Of a DNA stretch of 64,000 bases, positions 27,671 through 36,678 are shown in pieces. A model generated the notes under the pieces. It ran no database searches. It saw only the letters and a list, made by a program, of their open reading frames with translations, and was not told the DNA's origin. Origin of the DNA: Methylophaga sp. (lineage in GTDB: Bacteria > Pseudomonadota > Gammaproteobacteria > Nitrosococcales > Methylophagaceae); assembly GCF_009711715.1 (NCBI RefSeq), contig NZ_VENF01000009.1:186001-250000 (forward strand), read 5' to 3'. Each line of letters starts with the position of its first letter. Position 1 is the first letter of the stretch. Both the position numbers and the translations under genes were made by a program.

Positions 27671-28762
27671 ATGCACTTTGCCTTTGCCATCACGGAATAT
27701 TTTCCCTACGGCGGTGCGCAGCGTGACTTTATTGCTGTCGTCAATGAGATGGCCAGAAGAGGGCATCAGATCTCGGTGATCACGCTGAAATGGCACGGTG
27801 ATATTCACAAAGACTGGACCTTGTATGAACTGGGTAAAAGCCAGTCAACCAACCATGGCCGCATCAAGGCCTTGTCCGGCTATGTTGTTTCTTTGAAAAA
27901 ACAGGGCCTGTTTGACGCGATTATCGGTTTCACCAAGCTGGCTGGGCTGGATGTCTATTTCGCTGCTGATCCCTGCTTTACTGCCAATCGCTTCAAGGGA
28001 CTGAATAGATTGTTGCCGCGTTATCGCACTTATGCCGGCATTGAGAAAAATTTATTCGGCAATCCCAATCTCAAGGCTTTTTATCTCACTGAGCATCAAC
28101 GTCAGCAATACCAGCAGAGCTTTGATCTTAAGCAGGACAATCAGGCTTTACTACCTGTGAGTGTCGAAGAAAAATTTCATTTCACTCAGGCTCGATGGGA
28201 GGCGGCTCGTGACTGGCGCCAACAGGCCCAACAGGCAGAGAACCGGATTTTATTGCTATTTGTGGCTGCCGATTTCCATACCAAAGGGCTAGACCGTATT
28301 ATTGCCGCCCTCTCAGCGCTGAGTTTTGTCGCGCGCAGCCAGTTCGAATTATGGATTGTCGGTAACGGCAAGCAGGCAGCTTATGAGCGCAAATTACAGC
28401 GACTGACCGGACTCAACTTTCGATTCTGGGGCGGGCAGACTGAACTGGCGCCCTTCTATTTTGCCGCCGATTTACTGGTGCACCCTGCACGCAAAGAAGC
28501 GGCGGGTATGGTGTTAGCTGAAGCGGCAGCTGCGAGGTTACCGATGTTAATCAGCGATATCTGCGGTTATGCTTTTCTGGCCGAACAGGAGGCTTTATCG
28601 CATGTCTTGGATGAAAAGCACTGTATCAGCGAATTGACCCAGGCTCTGAATCTACAAAGTAAGCAGCCAGAAGCCTTGCCGAGAACTGAACCTAATCCGC
28701 TCGTTTCAGCGGCATCACGGGCCGTATTCTGTGCCGATAAAATAGAAGCCTGGTGCAACTGA
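27671..28762 (+). CDS. waaG: LPS core glucosyltransferase, WaaG-like (GT4)
   Basis: Transfers a hexose from a nucleotide sugar onto heptose II of the inner core, at the inner membrane. The 363 residues have a GT-B fold. The N-terminal FAFAITEYFPYGGAQRDFIAVV carries the acceptor-side glycine-rich loop. The C-terminal domain has GLDRIIAALSAL and the EX7E-type segment HPARKEAAGMVLAEAAAARLP with both glutamates. Length and neighbours (waaP directly after) match WaaG. Its TGA overlaps the waaP ATG. Confidence 0.93.
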   Translation: MHFAFAITEYFPYGGAQRDFIAVVNEMARRGHQISVITLKWHGDIHKDWTLYELGKSQSTNHGRIKALSGYVVSLKKQGLFDAIIGFTKLAGLDVYFAADPCFTANRFKGLNRLLPRYRTYAGIEKNLFGNPNLKAFYLTEHQRQQYQQSFDLKQDNQALLPVSVEEKFHFTQARWEAARDWRQQAQQAENRILLLFVAADFHTKGLDRIIAALSALSFVARSQFELWIVGNGKQAAYERKLQRLTGLNFRFWGGQTELAPFYFAADLLVHPARKEAAGMVLAEAAAARLPMLISDICGYAFLAEQEALSHVLDEKHCISELTQALNLQSKQPEALPRTEPNPLVSAASRAVFCADKIEAWCN

Positions 28763-29580
28763 TGAAAAAACATTTCTACCTGCGTGAAGAACTCGCCCAG
28801 GCCTGGCAGGAGCGCGATGTTTTTAAATTGCTATCGACGCTACCGGGGGAAGTCTATCGCGATAAGGAAGGACGCCGCACACTGCGTTTTGAGCTGGACG
28901 GCAGGTGCTATTTTCTTAAATACCATGCCGGTGTTGGCTGGGGAGAAATTGTAAAGAATCTGCTCCAGCTCAGAAAACCAATCATCAGTGCAAAAAATGA
29001 ATGGCGAGCAATAAAGCGTCTGCACCAACTGGGCGTGGACACCATGACCTTAGCTGGCTATGGCGAACGCGGATTGAACCCGGCCCGACGCGAATCTTTT
29101 GTCATTACCGATGAACTGACAGAGACAATGAGCCTTGAGCATGTCGGCCTGCAATGGCAGCAGCGTAAGCCGACCTTCCGTACAAAGCAGACCCTGATTC
29201 GGAGGCTGGCAGCAATGAGCCGTAAGATGCATCAGGCCGGTATCAATCATCGTGATTATTATCTCTGCCATATCCTGTTAACCGAAGCTTTTGCTGAAAC
29301 CAACCAGATTACAGAGGATACCGAGTTGTTTCTGATTGATTTGCACCGGACCCAGATTAGACGGCGAGTGCCGGAACGCTGGCTGGTGAAAGATTTGGGC
29401 TCACTCTATTTCTCAGCACATGAGGTACAACTTAGTCAACGCGATAAATATCGTTTTATCAAAAACTACTCTGGATTAAGTCTGCGTCAGGCTTTGACTG
29501 AGCAGACAAGTTTCTGGCAAAAAGTGGAAGTGCGGGCACAGGGGCTGCTGGAAAAATGGCATAGGCACAATCCGTCATGA
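28762..29580 (+). CDS. waaP: LPS core heptose(I) kinase WaaP
   Basis: Phosphorylates O-4 of heptose I in the inner core. ATG 28762 overlaps the waaG stop (TGATG) and gives MKKHFYLREELAQAW, 272 residues. Kinase elements are visible: ATP lysine Lys53 (CYFLKYH), catalytic loop INHRDYYLCHIL with Asp165, and metal-binding LIDLHR (Asp193). The substrate-side GVGWGEIVKNLLQL motif is the conserved WaaP signature. The 3' end overlaps the next kinase gene by four bases (ATGA). Confidence 0.94.
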   Translation: MKKHFYLREELAQAWQERDVFKLLSTLPGEVYRDKEGRRTLRFELDGRCYFLKYHAGVGWGEIVKNLLQLRKPIISAKNEWRAIKRLHQLGVDTMTLAGYGERGLNPARRESFVITDELTETMSLEHVGLQWQQRKPTFRTKQTLIRRLAAMSRKMHQAGINHRDYYLCHILLTEAFAETNQITEDTELFLIDLHRTQIRRRVPERWLVKDLGSLYFSAHEVQLSQRDKYRFIKNYSGLSLRQALTEQTSFWQKVEVRAQGLLEKWHRHNPS

Positions 29581-30986
29581 ACGAGCCATTGAAGCAGTTT
29601 CTGGCCGGTAAACCGGTCACTGAGGGATTTGTGTTGGAAGTGGGGGGTGAAAAATACCACTGTGAAGAAATATTGCGTTGGTTACCTGGTAGAAGACTGG
29701 TGGTAAGGGCACTGCATCATGGTGACCCTTTATTACTGAAATTGTTTGCTCCCAATAAAAAAGGCTGGCGCGAACTATCGCACGAACAGCATGGCTACAA
29801 GGCCTGTAAAGCCGCTGGTGTTGCCGTACCCGCGGAAAAGTTCATCAGTGATGATTTTGCCGGCTGCCTGGCTGTGGCTTATGAATTTATCGCCGATGCC
29901 AGCCCTTTCAAACTCGTTAACAGCAATCAGGCGCAGATGGTTCCTGCACTGTTACAACTGATGGTCCGTTGTCATCAGGCGGGCATTTATCAGCATGATA
30001 TTCACACAGATAATATTCTAATGAGTCCACGCGGACTGTTTCTTATCGACCTGGCTTCTGTGAGAGGGATGACTGGCGAGCCTCTGAGCACTAAAAAAAG
30101 TCTTAGTAATCTCGCAAGATTAGTGGCTCAGTTTGTACCGGATCAGCAGCAACTGATCCTGAAAAAGCTCAATCTGTATTATCAGGCCAGGGGCTGGCTT
30201 TATGGACAGACTGAGCGGGAAAACTTTAAATCCCTACTCAACAAGGCCTGGCAGAAACGCAAAGACACCTACCTGAGCAAATGTTTCCGTGCCTGTACGA
30301 TGACCGCCTATTTCAAAGGCAAGCATCTGGAATACGCCTTCAAACGCCCATTCTTCAAACAAATCAGCGAACAGCTAATCCAAGATATTGATGTGCTTGT
30401 CGAGCAGGGCAGGAAGCTGAAAGACGGAAACAGCGCCACCGTAGTCATGACGGAAATGGCTGGTCGCAAGGTAGTGATCAAACGTTACAACATCAAATCC
30501 CGCTGGCATTTTGTTAAACGATGCTGGCGAGCCAGTCGTGCTGCCAATGCCTGGCGTCAAGGAAATCTGTTGAGTTTACTTGGCATCCCGACACCTGAGG
30601 TGCTGGGCTTTGTTGAGAAACGCCTGGGGCCGTTAAGAAAACAAGCTTATCTGGTTACAGCCTATGTCGGAAATGCCTCAGAGCTTTCATCTGTCTATCA
30701 ACATCATGCACCAACTGAACATCAGCTTAGGCAACTTCGTCATATCTTTAGTCTGATGCGGGAGTATCGTTTTACTCATGGTGATATGAAAGCCAGCAAT
30801 CTTTTGTTGACTCAAGAGGGGGAGGTTAACCTTATCGATTTGGATGCGATGCATGAGCATCAGCATCAGTGGTCATTTCAACGTGCCTTTGTCCGAGATC
30901 AGAAACGGTTTTTGAAAAACTGGGAGAAAACAGCTTTGCATGCGCGATTGTCCTCCTATCTGGACTGGGCGCCGACAAGGTTTTAA
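29577..30986 (+). CDS. Tandem two-domain LPS kinase-like protein
   Basis: A protein of 469 residues containing two complete kinase-like domains in a row. Domain 1 (about 1-225) has LLLKLF (Lys55), catalytic loop YQHDIHTDN (Asp141, Asn146) and LIDLAS (Asp158). Domain 2 (about 270-469) has VVIKRYN (Lys302), THGDMKASN (Asp403, Asn408) and LIDLDA (Asp421). Both catalytic sets look intact. The gene is coupled to waaP by an ATGA overlap. By context it phosphorylates LPS core heptoses. Pseudomonas aeruginosa has, from memory, a large uncharacterised kinase-like gene (PA5006, about 474 residues) at the same place in its core locus. The stop overlaps that of the convergent pyruvyltransferase gene. Confidence 0.85.
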   Translation: MNEPLKQFLAGKPVTEGFVLEVGGEKYHCEEILRWLPGRRLVVRALHHGDPLLLKLFAPNKKGWRELSHEQHGYKACKAAGVAVPAEKFISDDFAGCLAVAYEFIADASPFKLVNSNQAQMVPALLQLMVRCHQAGIYQHDIHTDNILMSPRGLFLIDLASVRGMTGEPLSTKKSLSNLARLVAQFVPDQQQLILKKLNLYYQARGWLYGQTERENFKSLLNKAWQKRKDTYLSKCFRACTMTAYFKGKHLEYAFKRPFFKQISEQLIQDIDVLVEQGRKLKDGNSATVVMTEMAGRKVVIKRYNIKSRWHFVKRCWRASRAANAWRQGNLLSLLGIPTPEVLGFVEKRLGPLRKQAYLVTAYVGNASELSSVYQHHAPTEHQLRQLRHIFSLMREYRFTHGDMKASNLLLTQEGEVNLIDLDAMHEHQHQWSFQRAFVRDQKRFLKNWEKTALHARLSSYLDWAPTRF

Positions 30987-31756
30987 AGAATATCAGGGAA
31001 GACTTTGACGAGACTGTTTTTGATTAAATCGATATTGGGACGATAGTAAGTGTCAGCGAGTGATTGCGCCTGATGGTAGACATTCTCTTTATTGATACTA
31101 ATTGCAGACGGGCTCAGATTAAAAATGCTGTAGTAATCTTGGAATTTAAAGTCATTACCCCGGAGATTTTCCGACAATTTAATCCAGCCGTTGGGGATAT
31201 CCAGAGCATCAGCAGCGATTAATCCATGCATGGCAGAAGAGAAAATAATCTCGCATTGACTTAACTGTTTCAGGAAATCCAGCGGGGAGGAATAGATATC
31301 AATCTCGCAAATATCCGAATGGCTATCAGTTAATGTTTTGATAAGCGGATTGGTTTTATCTTTGTAGTGGGCGACCAGTCCAATACGGTATTTCTTATCC
31401 AGCCGTTTATTCTCCGGCAGTAACAAACCGGCCAGCAGGCCAGGGTCACCTAACGTGTCGATATTATGATTGCTGATAGCCGATGCGCTCAGTTGACCAC
31501 GTATCGCGTGATAATAATGACGGGATTTATGCACTGGCGGCTGCTTAATATAGCCAGTACCCCACACATGCACACGGTGGCTGAGCCAACCTTCTTTTAA
31601 GCGATGAAGCAGGCTGCCAATGGCTACCATGTCAGCTTTAGCCGGTTTGGCATAAATGACTTCTCTGCCAGATACAGCCTCGCAAATCAGGGGAGAAAGT
31701 GCATCACCAAAATTAGGTTTGGACTGTGACCAGTGGAGTTTTATCGGCTTAACCAC
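30983..31756 (-). CDS. Polysaccharide pyruvyltransferase-like protein
   Basis: A protein of 257 residues starting MVKPIKLHWSQSKPNFGDALSP. NFGDALSP near the start, MVAIGSLLHRL, VWGTGYIKQ and the C-terminal IIFSSAMHGLIAADALDIPNGW are the conserved blocks of the CsaB/WcaK pyruvyltransferase family. Members add a pyruvate ketal from phosphoenolpyruvate to a sugar. It is rather short for the family. The acceptor here would be a core or outer-core sugar by context; a related non-pyruvyl transferase role cannot be excluded. It follows the carbamoyltransferase by two bases. Confidence 0.8.
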   Translation of the reverse strand: MVKPIKLHWSQSKPNFGDALSPLICEAVSGREVIYAKPAKADMVAIGSLLHRLKEGWLSHRVHVWGTGYIKQPPVHKSRHYYHAIRGQLSASAISNHNIDTLGDPGLLAGLLLPENKRLDKKYRIGLVAHYKDKTNPLIKTLTDSHSDICEIDIYSSPLDFLKQLSQCEIIFSSAMHGLIAADALDIPNGWIKLSENLRGNDFKFQDYYSIFNLSPSAISINKENVYHQAQSLADTYYRPNIDLIKNSLVKVFPDIL

Positions 31757-31758
31757 GG

Positions 31759-33480
31759 CTACTTGGTAACCAGAATATCTTCCATCACCAGATATTGCAG
31801 ATCCGAGCCGAAGAACATATTCAACGCGTCAGTCGGACTGCAGACCATCGGCTCGCCGCGACGGTTGAGGGAGGTATTCAACACCACACCATTACCGGTC
31901 AGTTTTTCCATTTCCTGTAGCAGTGCGTAGTAACGCGGATTAGTTTTCTGAGTCACAATTTGCGCCCGCGCTGTACCATCTTCATGCACCACCTCGGGAA
32001 TACGGTCTTTCCAACTATTCGCAACATCAAAAGTGAATGTCATATAGGGACTGGGATGATCCGTTTGCAGAATTTCCGGTGCCACCGTATCCAGCATACT
32101 CGGGCAGAAAGGACGCCAGCGCTCGCGGTATTTAATCTGCGCATTAATACGATCAGCCACACCACTATGGCTGGGACTACCCAGAATACTGCGGTTGCCC
32201 AGGGCTCTGGGGCCGAATTCCATCCGTCCCTGAAACCAGGAAACCGGATTACCGTCTGCCAGAATCTTAGCCGTTTCCGCCGGTACATCGCTCATGCGTT
32301 GCCATTTCACTGGCTGGCTGTAGTTATCACAGGCATCCATACATTGCTCGGTCGTGTATTCAGGACCGAGGTAAACATGCTCCATCTTCTCGACAGGTAC
32401 GCCCGCCTCTTGAGAGGCATAACTGGCGGCACCAATGGCGGTCCCGGCATCACTGGCTGCAGGCTGGACAAACAGCTCCTTGACGCCGGGCATGGCAATA
32501 ATGCGCTGATTCAGTTTCACGTTCAGCGCTACACCACCTGCATAGGCGACCTTGCCCGTTTCACGGATGATGTCGCCGAGATAATAGTCGATAAGTTGCA
32601 GTGCTGTTTTTTCCAGTAAGTCCTGAATACTGGCCGCATAATCGATATAGGGTTCGTCTTTTTCGTCACCCTCACGCATCGGGCCAAGCCAGTCGATGAG
32701 TTTAGGGCTAAAGAAATAGCCTTTGCCGTTCTTCTTATAACGTCGCCAGCCAACGGTATTAACGAGTTTGTTGTTGACCTTGAAGTCACCATCTTTGCAG
32801 TCGATGAGTCGGGAAAAATCAAAGCGCTTGGGATCACCGTAGGGTGCCATACCCATGACTTTGAATTCACCGTCGAGCATTTCAAATCCGAGGTATTCAG
32901 TCAGGGCGCCATACATGCCGCCTAAAGAATCAGGGTCGTAAAACTCTTTAATTTTATGGATTTTGCCGTTTTCACCGTAACCGAAAAAGGTCGTGGCGTA
33001 TTCCCCTTTACCGTCGATACCGATGATCGCGGTCTTTTCCTTGAAGCCGCTCAGGTGATAGGCACTGCTGGCATGGGCGAGGTGATGCTCGACCGGCACG
33101 AACTTAACTCGGTCTGCACCGATGCCCAGGTCGTCCAGCAGTTTCATCACATTCCGGTAATTACGCCAGTAACGACGGTTACCACTGAAAAGTGCGGTTA
33201 ATGCCCGGTCAGGGGCATACCAGTGACGCTTGGCGTAATGCCATCGCGCGGGAGATTTAAGACCGATTTCGGCATAAGGAAATGCGACGATATCGACCTG
33301 TTCCGGTTTGATGCCTGCATGCTCAAGGCAGAATTTAGTGGCTTCATAGGGCATTTTGCCTTTGGCATGCTTGTCACGGAGGAAACGTTCTTCCTCAGCA
33401 GCAGCGACCAGTTTGCCATCGATATATAAAGCAGCGGATGCGTCGTGGTTCACGGCGCCGGACAGGCCTAAAACAATCAT
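31759..33480 (-). CDS. NodU/CmcH-type carbamoyltransferase
   Basis: A protein of 573 residues. The N-terminal Kae1/ASKHA-like domain starts MIVLGLSGAVNHDASAAL and contains the metal-binding HHLAHASSAY (His132, His136) and the nucleotide segment IIGIDGKGEY. The C-terminal YrdC-like domain includes RMEFGPRALGNRSILGSP and LNTSLNRRGEPMV. These enzymes use carbamoyl phosphate and ATP to O-carbamoylate sugars. In P. aeruginosa the homologous WapO modifies heptose II of the LPS core, and the kinase-rich locus here is similar, so an LPS core heptose is the probable acceptor. Confidence 0.92.
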   Translation of the reverse strand: MIVLGLSGAVNHDASAALYIDGKLVAAAEEERFLRDKHAKGKMPYEATKFCLEHAGIKPEQVDIVAFPYAEIGLKSPARWHYAKRHWYAPDRALTALFSGNRRYWRNYRNVMKLLDDLGIGADRVKFVPVEHHLAHASSAYHLSGFKEKTAIIGIDGKGEYATTFFGYGENGKIHKIKEFYDPDSLGGMYGALTEYLGFEMLDGEFKVMGMAPYGDPKRFDFSRLIDCKDGDFKVNNKLVNTVGWRRYKKNGKGYFFSPKLIDWLGPMREGDEKDEPYIDYAASIQDLLEKTALQLIDYYLGDIIRETGKVAYAGGVALNVKLNQRIIAMPGVKELFVQPAASDAGTAIGAASYASQEAGVPVEKMEHVYLGPEYTTEQCMDACDNYSQPVKWQRMSDVPAETAKILADGNPVSWFQGRMEFGPRALGNRSILGSPSHSGVADRINAQIKYRERWRPFCPSMLDTVAPEILQTDHPSPYMTFTFDVANSWKDRIPEVVHEDGTARAQIVTQKTNPRYYALLQEMEKLTGNGVVLNTSLNRRGEPMVCSPTDALNMFFGSDLQYLVMEDILVTK

Positions 33481-33540
33481 TTTATTATCAGAGAATCACA
33501 ATCAAATAGCGCAAGTATAGCAAGCGCCGGGAGGGATGGA

Positions 33541-34293
33541 CTAGCGACGTTTTTTGGCGGCTTTGACGGCAATTTGATGCCAGAGGGTTTTGGCAGCCGG
33601 GGTGAGGCGATTCTGCCCCAGATAGGCCTTAAAAAAACGTAACTGGTCAGTTCGCGACCAGTTATCAGGCGCGTGTCGGGTAAGACAAGACAGGTCGCGG
33701 CTAAGGGCCTGGCGTTTGAACAGTTTGTGTCGTAGTTTTTCGAGGTCGATGAGTCGAACATCCCATGACTGATCACTCAGTTGCTTTACAAAAATATGTT
33801 TGGGATAAAGACAGTTATGTTGAAGGTGATGGGCATGAAGCTTGGCGATAATTTTAGCGATCGTACAGATTAATGCGCTTCTCTGTGTAAAATTCAACAG
33901 CTTGTAGTCCAGTTCATCCAGACTCTGATAGTCAGCAAGTGCCTTGGTGATAAGAATGGCTTTGTCTTTACGCTTTGCAAAAAATACGGGCTCCAGGGTC
34001 GGAATGTCCAGTGCACGTAAATGTTTGATATTGAGATATTCCCACTCAAAGGTGGGAACTCCTCTGAGCAGGTGCCGCCAGTAACGAATCTGGTGTTTAT
34101 GTTGTCGTTTAATAAACACTGGGATTTTCTCATTATCAAGTTGCAACAGGACTTGGCTGACACCGCTCCAGCCGCCGCGGCAGGTATTCGGTGGTTCAAA
34201 GAGCGGCGTATCCAACTGCCAAAAAAAGTCGAAGCGATTTCTGGCTGGCATATTTGCCACACTGGTTATATTTCGCTGTGACTCATCGATCAT
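33541..34293 (-). CDS. LPS kinase-fold protein (InaA/WapQ-like) with altered catalytic loop
   Basis: A protein of 250 residues with kinase architecture: ATP lysine Lys62 (PVFIKRQHKHQ), Glu-containing helix, and LIDLEKLRHK (Asp183) in the metal-binding position. The expected catalytic loop reads LQHNCLYPKHIFV, so the HRD-type aspartate is replaced (Asn160-Cys161 by alignment with WaaP) and the second metal ligand is His. The gene may encode a kinase with a variant mechanism or a pseudokinase. It overlaps the membrane-protein gene upstream by 11 bases. Related InaA-type proteins occur in LPS loci. Confidence 0.82.
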   Translation of the reverse strand: MIDESQRNITSVANMPARNRFDFFWQLDTPLFEPPNTCRGGWSGVSQVLLQLDNEKIPVFIKRQHKHQIRYWRHLLRGVPTFEWEYLNIKHLRALDIPTLEPVFFAKRKDKAILITKALADYQSLDELDYKLLNFTQRSALICTIAKIIAKLHAHHLQHNCLYPKHIFVKQLSDQSWDVRLIDLEKLRHKLFKRQALSRDLSCLTRHAPDNWSRTDQLRFFKAYLGQNRLTPAAKTLWHQIAVKAAKKRR

Positions 34294-35749
34294 CTTTTAC
34301 TACCCTGTAGACGCTGGCGCGGTTTCCTCTTTGGTTCTTTTCCTGGTGAACCAGCTCAAGCCTGATACCGGAGAGCGGTTTCAAAGCCGTTGGCCGCCGT
34401 TTCTCTACCAACAATATATAATCGAAATTTTGATAATTGCCCAGTTTTTGTGGACGGTAGGTGATGGTGACGTTGGTTTTTTCACGTTTCAGATAATACT
34501 GAATAAACTCATCATCCGTGATCAAGCGATCTTCTGCCTGTAATTCATGTGCTGCCCATATGGCAGTATTTTTGATGTAGGCCTTGGAGTTGGTTGAATG
34601 AAAAGTATCAATCAAGCCCGCAAGGACAATAAAGGCAAACAACCCCAGCCACCAACGACGGCGTGATAGCCAGGTTTCTTCAATCAGTCGGGTGAGATAA
34701 GGCAGAACCAGCAAAAATAGGCTGACTACAGTCATCACACAATACCGGGAGACCACAAAGTATTGTCTGAACAGAAATGCCATCAAAATGATTAGGTTGA
34801 GTATAAAAAACCAGACAATCAGGTTGCGGTGAGGTATTGCAATACGCTGGCGGTTTTGCCACCTGGCGAATCCAAGTAATATCAGATAACCGATGGAGAG
34901 ACCTTCCAGCAGCTTGTAAGCAAGCATGACCAGTAGTCCGGAATAGAGAATCAAGGCACTGTATTCAGCTGAGAAAGGAGTGAGTATTTTTTCTTCCAGA
35001 ATAGTCAGTTTTTGCTCAGCTCTGAGAGTCAATGCTTCTGTATTAATATAGGCGAGATAATCCGAGAACTTTCCAAAAGCCTGCACCCAACCTTCCTGGC
35101 CAACTACGATGGCTGAGAGCGTGACCAGTAAGGGCAGCACCAGAGAGTTCAGGTTTATCCAGTTTCTGGCCGCGGTTCTCAGAGGCTGTTTGTAAAACAC
35201 AAATAAAGGCAACAGCCCCAATAGCACCACACCCTCAATTCGGAATAATACGGCCGTTAATATGGCTATCTGCCAACTCACTGCATGAAAGACAGTAAAG
35301 CTGCTCTGGTAGCGAATGAGATGATAGAGGCCGAGAGTGGTGAATGCCCAGTAGCCAATATCGCGAATAATAAAATCGCGATAATCATTGATTGAGAAAA
35401 AGGCCAGAATCAAGACTGCCGCGATGGCAATCTGGCGTAGATTCGGCAAAAGCTGACGGCTGATAAGTAGCAGCGCATCGGTGAAAACCACAAACAGAAT
35501 GCTATTGAGTGCGCTGGCAGTGAACTCAATGGGTGAAGAGAACAGCTCACTCAGCCAGGCAACCAGCAGCGTAAAAAATCCCCAGTCGTAGATATCAGCC
35601 ATGGCGTTCAGGCCACCTGACATATAGGCCTGGACCATTTCCATGTACATCACACCATCACGGTTGATGATATCGTCAAAATAATAGGCGGCCAGAGATA
35701 AAAAAAGGCTGATGACAGCGGTTATAAGTCGGATTTGAGTGAATTTCAT
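34283..35749 (-). CDS. Multi-pass membrane protein, glycosyltransferase-C-like, unknown function
   Basis: A protein of 488 residues from ATG 35749 (an upstream TTG would add seven). About ten or eleven hydrophobic segments are visible over residues 1-390. A soluble C-terminal part of about 100 residues follows (HELQAEDRLITDDEFIQYYLKRE). An early loop has DDIINRDGVMYMEMVQ, where the acidic residues are placed as in GT-C transferases that use lipid-linked sugars. This is suggestive only; no family motif is certain. In the LPS locus it may add a sugar on the periplasmic side. Base composition is more AT-rich than the housekeeping genes. Confidence 0.65.
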   Translation of the reverse strand: MKFTQIRLITAVISLFLSLAAYYFDDIINRDGVMYMEMVQAYMSGGLNAMADIYDWGFFTLLVAWLSELFSSPIEFTASALNSILFVVFTDALLLISRQLLPNLRQIAIAAVLILAFFSINDYRDFIIRDIGYWAFTTLGLYHLIRYQSSFTVFHAVSWQIAILTAVLFRIEGVVLLGLLPLFVFYKQPLRTAARNWINLNSLVLPLLVTLSAIVVGQEGWVQAFGKFSDYLAYINTEALTLRAEQKLTILEEKILTPFSAEYSALILYSGLLVMLAYKLLEGLSIGYLILLGFARWQNRQRIAIPHRNLIVWFFILNLIILMAFLFRQYFVVSRYCVMTVVSLFLLVLPYLTRLIEETWLSRRRWWLGLFAFIVLAGLIDTFHSTNSKAYIKNTAIWAAHELQAEDRLITDDEFIQYYLKREKTNVTITYRPQKLGNYQNFDYILLVEKRRPTALKPLSGIRLELVHQEKNQRGNRASVYRVVKDDR

Positions 35750-35830
35750 CTGAAAAACTGCTTGCTTCAATTCAAAGCGAGAAAAGGGTCATGGCGAGGG
35801 GTGTTATTGCTAACAAGGGTGGCCACTGGC

Positions 35831-36640
35831 CTATTTGTCGAGACTGTCATCGTTAAGAATCCGGTGGGCATCGATTAAGCGCAGTTGTTCCATGATTTTT
35901 TGATATTCCTTATCATTGCTTTCTGCCGTTCTCCGGAGCTGTGGGTTCAGCACGGAGGTAGCATGATTGAGGTGCATAAGATACTGCCCTAAAAATGCTG
36001 AACTGAGAAATTTCATTTCATAGTTAGCAGACCGCATCTTGAAGTGCATTTCCTTGCCAGCTGTCGCATCACCATCGGAAAAATGGGTGTTGAGTTGCTT
36101 AATGACATCCATTCGATAGATGGCACAGTGGCTGCGTAAATAGCGTGTATCAAGGTTGAGACGATCTGGGTTGTAGCGTTTATAGCCAAACAACTTGTTA
36201 AGTAAAAACTTCCATGACTGTTCGAATGTGATACCTAATTGGCGCAGACGGCTTTTGCTTTCCAGCTTCCAGGAACCGACGCCTGCGATTGCAGGATGGT
36301 CAAACTGCCCAAGCAAAATTTCCAGCCACGCTGGGTGCGTCACAAAAGTATCCGTGTGTATTGAGATCACAAAGGGCGTCTTGACCTGCTGCAAAGCCAA
36401 ATCAAGCGCACGCGAATGTGCTTGAACACCACTTTCACCCGCCAAGGGTTGCCGTTCGATTAATTTGACCCAGTCCAGTTTTCTCAAATAGTCAGTGGAA
36501 CCATCTTCAGAATTATTATCAATGACAATGACATCAGCCAGGTCTGGACGGGTGTATTTACGCAATAGCCGCAGACAGATTTTGGTGATTTCTTCGGTTT
36601 TATAGTTGGGTACCAGTATCGTTGCTTTCTTTTCAGTCAT
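35831..36640 (-). CDS. Family 2 glycosyltransferase
   Basis: A GT-A fold enzyme of 269 residues. TEKKATILVPNYKTEEITKICL at the N-terminus, VIVIDNNSEDGSTDYL (nucleotide-sugar aspartate) and FVISIHTDTFV, where a variant of the DxD metal motif is expected (HTD), are seen. A C-terminal segment has HFKMRSANYEMKF. The sugar and acceptor are unknown. Located between the membrane protein and waaF, so probably for LPS core or outer core assembly. Confidence 0.85.
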   Translation of the reverse strand: MTEKKATILVPNYKTEEITKICLRLLRKYTRPDLADVIVIDNNSEDGSTDYLRKLDWVKLIERQPLAGESGVQAHSRALDLALQQVKTPFVISIHTDTFVTHPAWLEILLGQFDHPAIAGVGSWKLESKSRLRQLGITFEQSWKFLLNKLFGYKRYNPDRLNLDTRYLRSHCAIYRMDVIKQLNTHFSDGDATAGKEMHFKMRSANYEMKFLSSAFLGQYLMHLNHATSVLNPQLRRTAESNDKEYQKIMEQLRLIDAHRILNDDSLDK

Positions 36641-36678
36641 TCCGTTTTATCTGGCTAAAAAAATAAATATATGATTGG

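Noticed and set aside
29577..30986. The tandem kinase as two genes fused by a frameshift or assembly error
   Set aside because: The frame is open throughout with a smooth linker of about 40 residues, and both domains use the same codon style.
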